A DNA stretch of 64,000 nucleotides from assembly GCF_001421715.1 (NCBI RefSeq), contig NZ_LMKP01000044.1:1-64000 (forward strand). The letters run 5' to 3'. Made by a program: the position numbers and the translations under genes. Of the stretch, positions 17,438 to 25,472 are shown piece after piece. Under the pieces are notes generated by a model. The model had not been told where the DNA came from, ran no database searches, and saw only the letters and a program-made list of their open reading frames with translations. Numbering within the stretch: position 1 is the stretch's first letter; every line of letters starts with the position of its first letter. The stretch is from Sphingomonas sp. Leaf22 (lineage in GTDB: Bacteria > Pseudomonadota > Alphaproteobacteria > Sphingomonadales > Sphingomonadaceae).

Positions 17438-19024
17438 ATGGATCATGTCATCGCACAGCGCGCGCTCCTCTCGGTTTCCGACAAGAGCGGCATCGTCGAC
17501 CTCGCCACCGCGCTCAGCCGCCATGGTGTCGAACTGGTGTCTACCGGCGGGACCGCCGCCGCGCTGCGCGATGCCGGCCTCACCGTCCGCGACATTTCGG
17601 ACCTGACCGGCTTTCCCGAAATGATGGACGGCCGGGTCAAGACGCTGCACCCGATCGTCCATGGCGGGTTGCTGGCGGTGCGCGACAATGCCGAACATGT
17701 CGCATCGATGCAGGAACACGGCATCGGCGCGATCGATATCGTCGTCGTCAATCTCTATCCGTTCGAAGCGACCGTGGCCAAGGGTGCCGACCGCGACACG
17801 ATCATCGAGAATATCGATATCGGCGGGCCGTCGATGGTGCGGTCGGCCGCGAAGAACCATGATGCGGTGGCGATCGTCACCGATCCCGCCGACTATGCCG
17901 CGCTGATCGCCGAACTCGACGCGAACGGCGGCACCAGCCTAGCCACGCGTCGCCGGTTCGCCGCGAAAGCCTATGCCGCGACCGCCGCCTATGACTCGGC
18001 GATCGCGCAGTGGTTCGCCTTCGCCGACCAGGGGCAGGCGTTTCCCGACACGCTCCCCCTCGCCTTCACGCGCGGCGCGGAACTGCGCTATGGCGAGAAT
18101 CCGCACCAGTCGGCATCGCTCTATATCCCGCGCGGGCCGGCTGCGCGCGGCATTGCGCAAGCCGAACAGGTGCAGGGCAAGGCGCTGAGCTACAACAACT
18201 ATAACGACGCCGATGCGGCGCTGGAGCTGGTCAGCGAATTTCGCGACGGCCCGCCGACCGTGGTTATCGTCAAGCATGCCAATCCGTGTGGCGTGGCGAC
18301 CGGCAACACGCTGATCGAGGCGTATCAGGCCGCTCTCGCCTGCGACAGCGTATCGGCGTTCGGCGGGATCATCGCCGTCAACCGCCCGCTGGACGGCGAG
18401 ACCGCGCGCGCGATCAGCGGCATCTTTACCGAAGTCGTCGCAGCCCCCGACGCCGATGACGAGGCCAAGGCGGTGTTCGCCGCCAAGAAGAATCTGCGCC
18501 TGCTGCTGACCGGCGATCTGCCCGATCCGGCGCGCGGCGGCTTGAGCGTGAAGACCATCGCCGGCGGGCTGCTGGTCCAGTCGCGCGATGCCGGCAATCT
18601 CGATCAGGTCGAGCTGAAGGTCGTGACCAAGCGTCAGCCGACCGAGCAAGAACTGGCCGATTGCCGGTTCGCATGGACCGTCGCCAAGCATGTGAAGTCG
18701 AACGCGATCGTCTATGCCAAGGGCGGCAGCACCGCCGGCATCGGCGCGGGACAGATGAACCGGCTGGAATCTGCGCGCATCGCCGCGTGGAAGGCGAAGG
18801 ACGCCGCCGACAAGGCCGGCTGGTCGCAGGCGCGGACGATCGGGTCGGCGGTTGCGTCGGACGCCTTTTTCCCGTTTGCCGACGGGCTGCTGGCGGCGGT
18901 CGAGGCAGGCGCGACAGCGGTGATCCAGCCGGGCGGATCGATCCGCGACGAAGAAGTCATCGCGGCGGCCGACGACGCAGGGCTGGCGATGGTGTTCACG
19001 GGGATGCGTCACTTCCGGCATTGA
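17438..19024 (+). CDS. purH: Bifunctional AICAR formyltransferase / IMP cyclohydrolase
   Basis: A 528-residue PurH catalysing the last two steps of IMP synthesis in the cytosol: formyl transfer from 10-formyl-THF to AICAR, then ring closure. The N-terminal cyclohydrolase half has RALLSVSDKSGIVDLA, ELVSTGGTAAALRDAG and GFPEMMDGRVKTLHPIVHGGLL. The C-terminal transformylase half has RYGENPHQSASLY, the catalytic KHANPCGVA and SDAFFPFADG, and ends in FTGMRHFRH, typical of the family. Length is normal. It is a single-copy housekeeping gene, so this stretch is chromosomal. GAAAGG lies upstream of the ATG. Confidence 0.97.
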   Translation: MDHVIAQRALLSVSDKSGIVDLATALSRHGVELVSTGGTAAALRDAGLTVRDISDLTGFPEMMDGRVKTLHPIVHGGLLAVRDNAEHVASMQEHGIGAIDIVVVNLYPFEATVAKGADRDTIIENIDIGGPSMVRSAAKNHDAVAIVTDPADYAALIAELDANGGTSLATRRRFAAKAYAATAAYDSAIAQWFAFADQGQAFPDTLPLAFTRGAELRYGENPHQSASLYIPRGPAARGIAQAEQVQGKALSYNNYNDADAALELVSEFRDGPPTVVIVKHANPCGVATGNTLIEAYQAALACDSVSAFGGIIAVNRPLDGETARAISGIFTEVVAAPDADDEAKAVFAAKKNLRLLLTGDLPDPARGGLSVKTIAGGLLVQSRDAGNLDQVELKVVTKRQPTEQELADCRFAWTVAKHVKSNAIVYAKGGSTAGIGAGQMNRLESARIAAWKAKDAADKAGWSQARTIGSAVASDAFFPFADGLLAAVEAGATAVIQPGGSIRDEEVIAAADDAGLAMVFTGMRHFRH

Positions 19025-19062
19025 TGGGAGGGTGGTGGTAACGTCGCTTCCCAGCCGATTGC

Positions 19063-19146
19063 GTACCCCCGCGCAGGCGGGGGTCCAGGGCGACAAAAGC
19101 AGACCGCGGTTCTATGCGGCTCTGGGCCCCCGCCTGCGCGGGGGTA
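19063..19146. repeat. Inverted pair of CCCCCGCGCAGGCGGGGG repeats
   Basis: Two near-identical palindromic units face each other. GTACCCCCGCGCAGGCGG opens the first (19063-19088), and the inverse unit ends GCGCGGGGGTAC at 19146. Each unit can fold alone and the two can pair over about 25 bp. Such extragenic palindromes are common in sphingomonad genomes. This one sits between purH and the HAD gene and could also end purH transcription. Confidence 0.8.
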
Positions 19147-19210
19147 CTTCCACCCCGTAGCGGCTAACCGCCATTTGCCTCCGCAGTCCCCGCCCGGTAC
19201 GACCGCGCCC

Positions 19211-19813
19211 ATGCCATCGTTCCGTGATACCGCCTACGCCGCCTTCCTGTTCGACATGGACGGGACGCTGCTCGATTCCTCCGCAGCGGTCGAACGCGTC
19301 TGGCGGCGCTGGTGCGATCGGCATGGCATCGATGCCGAAGCGTTGATCGCGGTGTGTCACGGGGTCCGGGGCGAGGATACGGTGCGGCGCTTCGCCACGC
19401 CGGGCATGGATGTCGATGCCGAAGCCGCATGGCTGAATGCCGCCGAACTCGAAGACGTCGACGGCGTCGTGCCGATCGCGGGCATCCACGACCTGATCGC
19501 CGGCCTTGCCCCCGATGACTGGGCGATCGTCACCTCCGCGCCGCGCAACCTTGCCGAAATACGCCTGGCGGCGATCGGGCTGCCGGTGCCGGCGGTGTTC
19601 GTCACTGCCGAGGATGTGACGAAGGGAAAGCCCGATCCGCAGGGCTTCCACCTTGCCGCCGACCGGCTGGGCGTGGCGATCGGCGAGTGTCTGGTGTTCG
19701 AGGATTCGCCCGCCGGCGTGGCGGCGGGCAACGCGGCGGGGGCGGCGGTCGCGATCGTCGGACCGCGCGTTCCGGCCGAGGAGGGACGCTATGCCATTGC
19801 CGACTATCGCTGA
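19211..19813 (+). CDS. HAD-family sugar-phosphate phosphatase-like hydrolase
   Basis: A 200-residue HAD hydrolase of subfamily IA, resembling small sugar-phosphate phosphatases. Motif I is FLFDMDGTLLDSSAAVERVW (both Asp present), motif II Thr/Ser is in AIVTSAPRN, motif III Lys is in KGKPDPQGF, and motif IV is CLVFEDSPAGV with the acidic residues. A four-helix cap lies between motifs I and II. The exact substrate is unknown; this group includes glycerol-1-phosphate, 2-deoxyglucose-6-phosphate and mannitol-1-phosphate phosphatases. Its last 23 bp overlap the GH43 gene, so the two are co-transcribed, which favours a sugar-linked role. Confidence 0.85.
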   Translation: MPSFRDTAYAAFLFDMDGTLLDSSAAVERVWRRWCDRHGIDAEALIAVCHGVRGEDTVRRFATPGMDVDAEAAWLNAAELEDVDGVVPIAGIHDLIAGLAPDDWAIVTSAPRNLAEIRLAAIGLPVPAVFVTAEDVTKGKPDPQGFHLAADRLGVAIGECLVFEDSPAGVAAGNAAGAAVAIVGPRVPAEEGRYAIADYR

Positions 19814-20873
19814 TGGGACGATCGGCCGCCGGACGCTGCTGGCGGCGATGGGAGCCACTGCGGTGCTGCCGCGCGCGGCGCTGGCCGCCAATCCGCCGAT
19901 CCCCGGCTGGTATGCCGATCCCGAGATCCGCATCTTCGGGAACCGCTACTGGATCTATCCGACCTATTCCGCCGACAAGGGTCCGCCGGCGCCACAGAGT
20001 CGCTTCACCCCGTGGCAGGTGAAGGAGCGCAGCGCGCCGCACATCTGGCATCCGTTCCTGCGGCAGACGTTTCTCGATGCGTTTTCGTCACCCGATCTGG
20101 TGCACTGGACGCGGCATCCGCGCGTGCTCGACGTCGAGCGGGTTGGCTGGGCAGCCTATTCGATGTGGGCCCCCTCGGCGATCGAGCATCGCGGGCGCTA
20201 TTATCTGTTCTTCGGCGCGAACGACATCAAGAACGATGCCCAGACCGGCGGCATCGGCGTCGCGGTTTCGAACAAGCCGGAGGGGCCGTTTCGCGATGCG
20301 ATCGGCAAACCGCTGATCGACAAGATCGTAAACGGCGCGCAGCCGATCGACCAGATGGCGTTCCGCGACGATGACGGGCAGGTCTATCTCTATTATGGCG
20401 GATGGAAGCACTGCAACGTCGTGCGGCTGTCCGATACGCTGACCGGAATCATGCCCTTTGCCGACGGCACGACGTTCAAGGCGATCACCCCCTCGCCCGA
20501 CTATGTCGAGGGGCCGTTCATGGCGAAGCGGAACGGCGTCTATTATCTGATGTGGTCGGAGGGCGACTGGACCGGCCCCGACTATCGCGTCGCCTATGCC
20601 ACCGGGCCGAGCGCGGTCGGGCCGTTCAGCCCACGCGGCGTAGTCCTGCAACAGGATGCCCGCATCGCGCGCGGCGCGGGGCATCATTCGCTGCTGCGGC
20701 TTCCCGGCACCGACGACTGGTATATCGTCTATCACCGCCGCCCATTGAGCGAAACCGACGGCAATCACCGCGAGATCGCGATCGACCGGCTGACCTTCCG
20801 TCCCGATGGCAGCATCGCGCCGGTGGTGATTACCGACCAGGGTGTCGGGCCGAGGTTACTGACGAAGCGGTAG
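19791..20873 (+). CDS. GH43 family glycoside hydrolase, exported
   Basis: A 360-residue family GH43 five-bladed beta-propeller enzyme, the group of beta-xylosidases and alpha-L-arabinofuranosidases. A twin-arginine-like leader (GRRTLLAAMGATAVLPRAALA) precedes PGWYADPEI, whose Asp43 is the expected general base. The pKa-setting Asp is in PIDQMAF (Asp187) and the acid Glu in YVEGPF (Glu240). Conserved blade features are SPDLVHW, YSMWAPSAIEHRGRYYLFF and YLYYGG. It starts inside the end of the HAD gene. The RR leader suggests Tat export, meaning folding before secretion. Substrate cannot be fixed from sequence, but arabinoxylan side chains would fit the GH67 locus nearby. Confidence 0.9.
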   Translation: MPLPTIADGTIGRRTLLAAMGATAVLPRAALAANPPIPGWYADPEIRIFGNRYWIYPTYSADKGPPAPQSRFTPWQVKERSAPHIWHPFLRQTFLDAFSSPDLVHWTRHPRVLDVERVGWAAYSMWAPSAIEHRGRYYLFFGANDIKNDAQTGGIGVAVSNKPEGPFRDAIGKPLIDKIVNGAQPIDQMAFRDDDGQVYLYYGGWKHCNVVRLSDTLTGIMPFADGTTFKAITPSPDYVEGPFMAKRNGVYYLMWSEGDWTGPDYRVAYATGPSAVGPFSPRGVVLQQDARIARGAGHHSLLRLPGTDDWYIVYHRRPLSETDGNHREIAIDRLTFRPDGSIAPVVITDQGVGPRLLTKR

Positions 20874-20874
20874 G

Positions 20875-20900
20875 CATATCCCCGCTCGCGCGGGGATATG
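20875..20900. terminator. Bidirectional hairpin between convergent genes
   Basis: A perfect 11-bp stem, CATATCCCCGC / GCGGGGATATG, with a 4-nt loop TCGC, begins 2 bp after the GH43 stop and ends 13 bp before the stop of the convergent beta-lactamase-like gene. It has no T-run but its position suggests shared termination. Confidence 0.65.
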
Positions 20901-20913
20901 GGTGCCGACCGCT

Positions 20914-22026
20914 TTACCCGTGCACGGCAACGATCGCCGACACCACCGTCTGGATCAGTTGCTGGCGTTCCTGCACCGGCCGGGCCGTATCGCCGATCAT
21001 CACCGCCACGGCATAGGATTTGCCGTCGGGGGCGGTCAGGATGCCGACATCGTTGAAGCCCGCCGTCCGCCCGCCCAGATCCTGTCCGGTCCCGGTCTTG
21101 TGCGCGACGCTCCACCCGGTGGGCAACGCCGCGCGAAGGCGGGCGCGGCCGGTGCGGGTATGGCTCATCGTGTCGAGCAACCAACTGGTCGATTGCGGCG
21201 TCAGCAACATGCCGTGGCGCAACCGTGCCAGCGCATCGGCGATCGCCCCTGCCCCCGCGCCATCGGGCGGATCGGCGACATAGGCCTGATAGGCGGCGCG
21301 GCGGACATTGGGGTCGAGCTGCGACCGGGCCTGCGCAAAGGCGTTGCCCTGCGAATATTCCTGTTTCCACGGCAGCCCGGCGGTCTTCGCCTGCAACAGC
21401 CGTTCGCCCGGCCCGAAGCGGATATTGCCGAGGCCGCGGCTGGCGATGAAGTCGCGCACCGCCACCGGCCCGCCGGCAAGGTTGAGCAGCTTGTCGTTGG
21501 CGGTATTGTCGCTGAGCGTCAGCGCGCGGCGCAGCAGATCGCCGACCGTCGTGCGGAACACGCCGTCCTTCATCAGATACGCGATCGGCTGATGAAACAG
21601 CGTCAGGTCGCTGCGGGTGATGGTGACCGGGGTGGCCAGCGCCAGCTTGCCTTCGTCGATCGCATTCATCGTGGTCAGCGCGACCCACAGCTTGCTGACC
21701 GATTGCTGCGGCATGCGCTGATCCATCGCATGGCCGACGACCCAGCCCTCGTCGATGCTGCGCACCGCGATCCCGACCCGGCCCTGAAACCCGCCGCCCA
21801 GCGCATTGATCGTCGCGACCAGCGCCGGGGGCGCGGGGCGCGTCGGTGCGGGCAGCGGCACCGCCACCGCCGCTTTCGGCACGGCCGCCTGCGCCGCGGG
21901 CGGCAAGGTCCGCGTCGCCAGCCCCACGCCGACAAGCGCCATCAGTCCCATCACCAGCGCCGCCTGTTGCGGCCGGACTTTCTTCAGCATCTGCACGATC
22001 TTCTCACCCCGTCCTGCGCCGACCAT
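20914..22026 (-). CDS. Class A beta-lactamase-like serine hydrolase
   Basis: A 370-residue exported protein with a class A beta-lactamase/penicillin-binding fold. A hydrophobic N-terminal segment (about 22-38) is a signal or anchor, followed by a Pro/Ala-rich linker. Active-site motifs are SVSK (Ser109, Lys112), SDN (172-174) and HKTGTG (Lys310-Gly312), in correct order and spacing. The Glu166 of true class A enzymes, usually in an E-x-x-L-N omega loop, is not obvious: the loop (about 200-245) is longer than in TEM and contains GER and KQEY instead. It may be a real beta-lactamase with a divergent loop or a related serine hydrolase. An internal ATG at 21990 is an alternative start. Confidence 0.82.
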   Translation of the reverse strand: MVGAGRGEKIVQMLKKVRPQQAALVMGLMALVGVGLATRTLPPAAQAAVPKAAVAVPLPAPTRPAPPALVATINALGGGFQGRVGIAVRSIDEGWVVGHAMDQRMPQQSVSKLWVALTTMNAIDEGKLALATPVTITRSDLTLFHQPIAYLMKDGVFRTTVGDLLRRALTLSDNTANDKLLNLAGGPVAVRDFIASRGLGNIRFGPGERLLQAKTAGLPWKQEYSQGNAFAQARSQLDPNVRRAAYQAYVADPPDGAGAGAIADALARLRHGMLLTPQSTSWLLDTMSHTRTGRARLRAALPTGWSVAHKTGTGQDLGGRTAGFNDVGILTAPDGKSYAVAVMIGDTARPVQERQQLIQTVVSAIVAVHG

Positions 22027-22120
22027 GCTGCGAGGGCGATTAACATTACAAGACGTTGTTGCCGCCTTGCGACGAATCTCCCCGCACAGACGACGAATGG
22101 CGCAAACCCATGCCGTAGCG

Positions 22121-23710
22121 TCAGGGGACGAGGATCGTATCGACTGCCTCCGCCGCCGTTTCGGGGTAATCGAGCGTGTAGTGCAGCCCGCGGCTCTCCT
22201 TGCGGTGCAGCGCGGACCGGACGATCAGGTCCGCCGACTGGAGCAGGTTGCGCAACTCGATCAGGTCGGGGGTGACGCGGAAATGGCCGTAATAGTCGGC
22301 GACTTCCTCGTTCAGCATCGCGATGCGGTGGCGCGCGCGTTCCAGTCGCTTGGTCGACCGGACGATGCCGACATAATTCCACATGAACCGGCGGATTTCG
22401 GTCCAGTTCTGCTTGATAACGACCTCTTCGTCCGAATCGGTCACGCGGCTTTCGTCCCATGGCCGGATCGCGGGCGGCGGGGGCAATGCGTCCCAGCGTT
22501 CGGCGATGTCGCGCGCCGCCGCCTCGCCGAACACGAAACATTCGAGCAGCGAGTTGGACGCGAGCCGGTTGGCACCATGCAGCCCCGATTGCGACACCTC
22601 GCCCACCGCATACAGGCCGGGCAGGTCGGTGCGCCCGTCGCGGTCGATCACCACCCCGCCACAGGTGTAATGCTGCGCCGGCACCACCGGGATCGGCTGG
22701 CGCGTCATGTCGATGCCGAGGCCGAGCAGCTTTTCATGGATGTTGGGAAAATGGCCGCGCACGAAATCGGGGTCCATGTGGCTGATGTCGAGATGGACGT
22801 AATCCAGCCCGAACCGCTTGATCTCGGCATCGATCGCCCGCGCGACGATGTCGCGCGGCGCGAGTTCGGCGCGCGGGTCGTAATAGGGCATGAAATTCTT
22901 GCCGGTGGTCGGGTTGATGAGCTTCCCGCCCTCGCCGCGCACCGCCTCGGTAATCAGGAAGTTCTTGACCTCCAGATTGTACAGGCAGGTCGGGTGGAAC
23001 TGCATGAACTCCATGTTCGACACGCGGCACCCCGCGCGCCACGCCATGGCGATGCCGTCGCCGGTCGCGCCGCGCGGCGCGGTGCTGAACAGATAGGTCC
23101 GCCCCGCCCCGCCGGTCGCGAGGATCGTCGCGCGCGCGGTGTAGAGCTCGACCCGGTCGGTGGCGCGGTTGAAGGCATAGACGCCCCACACATTGCCCGC
23201 CCCCGAATAACGCTGCTCATGACGACTGGTCGCCAGATCGACCGCGACCATGTCGGGCAGCAGGGTGATGTTGGCATGCGCCCGCGCCGCCCGGATCAGC
23301 GCCTCCTGCACTGCCCAGCCGGTGGCATCGTCGACATGGACGATCCGCCGGTGCGAATGGCCGCCCTCGCGCGTCAGGTGCAGCGCCTCGCCATCCATGT
23401 TGAACGGCACGCCCAGCGCCGCGAGCCGTTCGATGGCGGCGGGCGCGCCCTCGACCACGAATTCGACCGCCGCACGATCGTTGAGGCCCGCACCGGCGAC
23501 CATCGTATCCTCGACATGGTTCTCGAACGTATCGCCGGGTTCGAACACCGCCGCGATCCCGCCCTGCGCCCACGCGGTCGACCCTTCGTTCAGCGCGCCT
23601 TTCGCCAGCACGGTGACGCGGAACCGCTCGGCCAGATGCAGCGCAGCGGTCAGGCCGGCGGCGCCCGATCCGATGATGAGGATGTCGGTCTGGGCAGGGT
23701 CGTGGGACAA
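22121..23710 (-). CDS. nadB: L-aspartate oxidase
   Basis: A 529-residue FAD-dependent L-aspartate oxidase, first step of de novo NAD synthesis (aspartate to iminoaspartate) in the cytosol. The dinucleotide fold is ILIIGSGAAGLTAALHLAE near the N terminus. Other marks are EGSTAWAQGGIAAV, REGGHSHRRIVHVDDATG, the capping-domain GFRVSN-like MEFMQFHPTCLYN, HYTCGGVVIDRDGRTDLPGLYAVGEVSQSGLHGANRLASNSLLECFVFG, and the C-terminal helical RSALHRKESRGLHYTLDYPE. Length is normal. nadA and nadC are not adjacent, so it is a lone gene here. A 16-bp perfect palindrome lies in its upstream region. Confidence 0.96.
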   Translation of the reverse strand: MSHDPAQTDILIIGSGAAGLTAALHLAERFRVTVLAKGALNEGSTAWAQGGIAAVFEPGDTFENHVEDTMVAGAGLNDRAAVEFVVEGAPAAIERLAALGVPFNMDGEALHLTREGGHSHRRIVHVDDATGWAVQEALIRAARAHANITLLPDMVAVDLATSRHEQRYSGAGNVWGVYAFNRATDRVELYTARATILATGGAGRTYLFSTAPRGATGDGIAMAWRAGCRVSNMEFMQFHPTCLYNLEVKNFLITEAVRGEGGKLINPTTGKNFMPYYDPRAELAPRDIVARAIDAEIKRFGLDYVHLDISHMDPDFVRGHFPNIHEKLLGLGIDMTRQPIPVVPAQHYTCGGVVIDRDGRTDLPGLYAVGEVSQSGLHGANRLASNSLLECFVFGEAAARDIAERWDALPPPPAIRPWDESRVTDSDEEVVIKQNWTEIRRFMWNYVGIVRSTKRLERARHRIAMLNEEVADYYGHFRVTPDLIELRNLLQSADLIVRSALHRKESRGLHYTLDYPETAAEAVDTILVP

Positions 23711-23933
23711 GGGGCACTCCGATCGGCTTGGGAGGGCGACTATGCGGGTTCGGGGCGGTGTGACAAGGTTGGATGCGGTGGCGAGGGCCGGCGCGCGGCG
23801 ACCACGGCGTATCGGCGGCCTTCCGATCGCGGCCCGCCCGACAACTATCAGCAGTCCCGCAGCGGATAGCTACCGCTCGCCATGCTGCAAGTTGCACGTC
23901 GACGATGGTATTTGGGAAAGAGCGGCTTCGGGC

Positions 23934-23949
23934 GTAGAATGCATTCTAC
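23934..23949. promoter_or_regulatory. 16-bp perfect palindrome upstream of nadB
   Basis: GTAGAATGCATTCTAC is self-complementary over all 16 bases, unusual in GC-rich DNA. It lies 224 bp upstream of the nadB start and 54 bp after the peptidase gene's stop. It looks like a dimeric repressor site. NAD regulators (NrtR, NadQ) bind such sites, but I cannot match this sequence to either. A transcript start about 200 nt upstream would be needed for it to act on nadB. Confidence 0.45.
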
Positions 23950-24002
23950 CAAGGCTCACGACCGAAAGTTTGCGGCCCGTAACCGACTGATCGGGAGACA
24001 AA

Positions 24003-25472
24003 TCAACCGGAGACGCGCGCTGCTGCCCATATTGCCGCTGCGTCCAGCGCCGGGTCGGTTCCCTGAAGGATCGCATCCGCCGTCGAGCGGATGAAGACAT
24101 CCGGTTCGATGCCCGCGTCAGGCTGCGGGGTCGTCGGAAAATAGCCGATCAACGGCAGGTCGAATTCGATTCCGCTTGCCGGCAGCTTGGTAAAGAAGAA
24201 GCCGCCGCCGTTGATCCCGCGTCGGTTGCCCCCGGTCGGTTCACCGAACAACCTGATCCGCCCACTGGCCCTTGCCGCATTGATGAAACCGAACGTCGCC
24301 GAACTGTTCGCCGGGCCGATCAACGCCGCGACCGGAACGGTCAGGCGCTTCGCCGCCGGGCGGATGGGCAGCAGCTTTTCGCGTTCCGGCAGCCCGTACC
24401 AGCCATCGCCCAGATCGGCGCCACCGACCCCGATGCGACGAAAACGATCGTCCCATGTCGAAACGTGGGGAGCCAACGCTGCCGGCACCTCCCGGAACCG
24501 AACTTTCGGCTCGAAGGTCCACCCTGCCAGATCGCGATCGATGAGACGGGCAAGGATCGGATCACCGCAGTCGTCACCGCCTTCGTTGCGGCGCAGGTCG
24601 ATCACCAGACCGCGGGCGGTTGCCGCATCGTCGAGGCGATCGGACAGCCAGCTCCGCCAGTCCCATTTGGAGTTCCACATCGCCCAACCGGGCATATCCA
24701 GTATGGCGACCCCGTCCGGTCGCACATGATAGGTCCAGCGCGCCGCATCACTATCCTCGCGCACTCGGGTCATCGTCGCCTGCCGGGCGGCGAGACCGAT
24801 TGCCGGTAGCGCGACGCGCAGTTCGCGCCGATCGGGCCGAACGATCGACAGACGATGCACGCCGCCTGCAGGCGGCATCAGCAGCCCTTGGAAGACGTCG
24901 AAATACTCGATGTCCTCGGCCCCCCGCACGCCCAGCAGCGAACGGCGCTTGCCGTCATTATGGCCGTCGGCACGGGTATGGGGCATCAGCGTATCGAGAA
25001 CCTGCCCGGCGCTGCGTCCGTTGATCGCGGTGATGACGGTCCCCCGCGGCAACGCGCCCGTTCCACTATGGTCGGCGGTGACGACCATCGATCGCGCGAT
25101 CCATTCGAAATCGAACGGCAACCGGGTCGGTCGATCGAACAGCGCCTTCACCGCGGGATCGGTCTGGTTGAAGAAATTGGGATAGCTGTGTCCGCAGCGG
25201 ATCGTGGTCAGGAACCGGGACAGCGCGAGGAAACGGTGCGCGTGCGATCCCGCTCGTGCGCCGGCACCATAGTCCTGCTCGAAGGCGGCGAGATGTCGGG
25301 TGACGTCGACCGGCGACAGATAGCGGTGCAGCCCCGGATGGATCGCCATCGCCGCCCGCAGTACCGCCAGGTCTTCGCGGACACCTCCGAAATCGGCGGC
25401 GGCGGCGGCCCGACCAGCGTAGGAGATCAACGGAAGTGCGGCAAGGGCCGCGAGAAGATGGCGTCGGTTCAT
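24003..25472 (-). CDS. S41-family (tail-specific) peptidase, exported
   Basis: A 489-residue exported serine peptidase of family S41. The leader is MNRRHLLAALAALPLISYAGRAAAA. Residues about 30-150 form an N-terminal helical domain, then a PDZ-like part (PRGTVITAINGRSAGQVLD). The catalytic C-terminal tail-protease fold has GVAILDMPGWAM, GLVIDLRRNEGGDD and VAALIGPANSSATFGFINAA, where a Ser of NSSATF is the nucleophile, and GGNRRGINGGGFFFTKLP. Many S41 members of this layout degrade periplasmic proteins, but no substrate can be named. Its ATG overlaps the AraC-type regulator's stop by 4 bp, so the two are translationally coupled with the regulator first. Confidence 0.85.
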   Translation of the reverse strand: MNRRHLLAALAALPLISYAGRAAAAADFGGVREDLAVLRAAMAIHPGLHRYLSPVDVTRHLAAFEQDYGAGARAGSHAHRFLALSRFLTTIRCGHSYPNFFNQTDPAVKALFDRPTRLPFDFEWIARSMVVTADHSGTGALPRGTVITAINGRSAGQVLDTLMPHTRADGHNDGKRRSLLGVRGAEDIEYFDVFQGLLMPPAGGVHRLSIVRPDRRELRVALPAIGLAARQATMTRVREDSDAARWTYHVRPDGVAILDMPGWAMWNSKWDWRSWLSDRLDDAATARGLVIDLRRNEGGDDCGDPILARLIDRDLAGWTFEPKVRFREVPAALAPHVSTWDDRFRRIGVGGADLGDGWYGLPEREKLLPIRPAAKRLTVPVAALIGPANSSATFGFINAARASGRIRLFGEPTGGNRRGINGGGFFFTKLPASGIEFDLPLIGYFPTTPQPDAGIEPDVFIRSTADAILQGTDPALDAAAIWAAARVSG

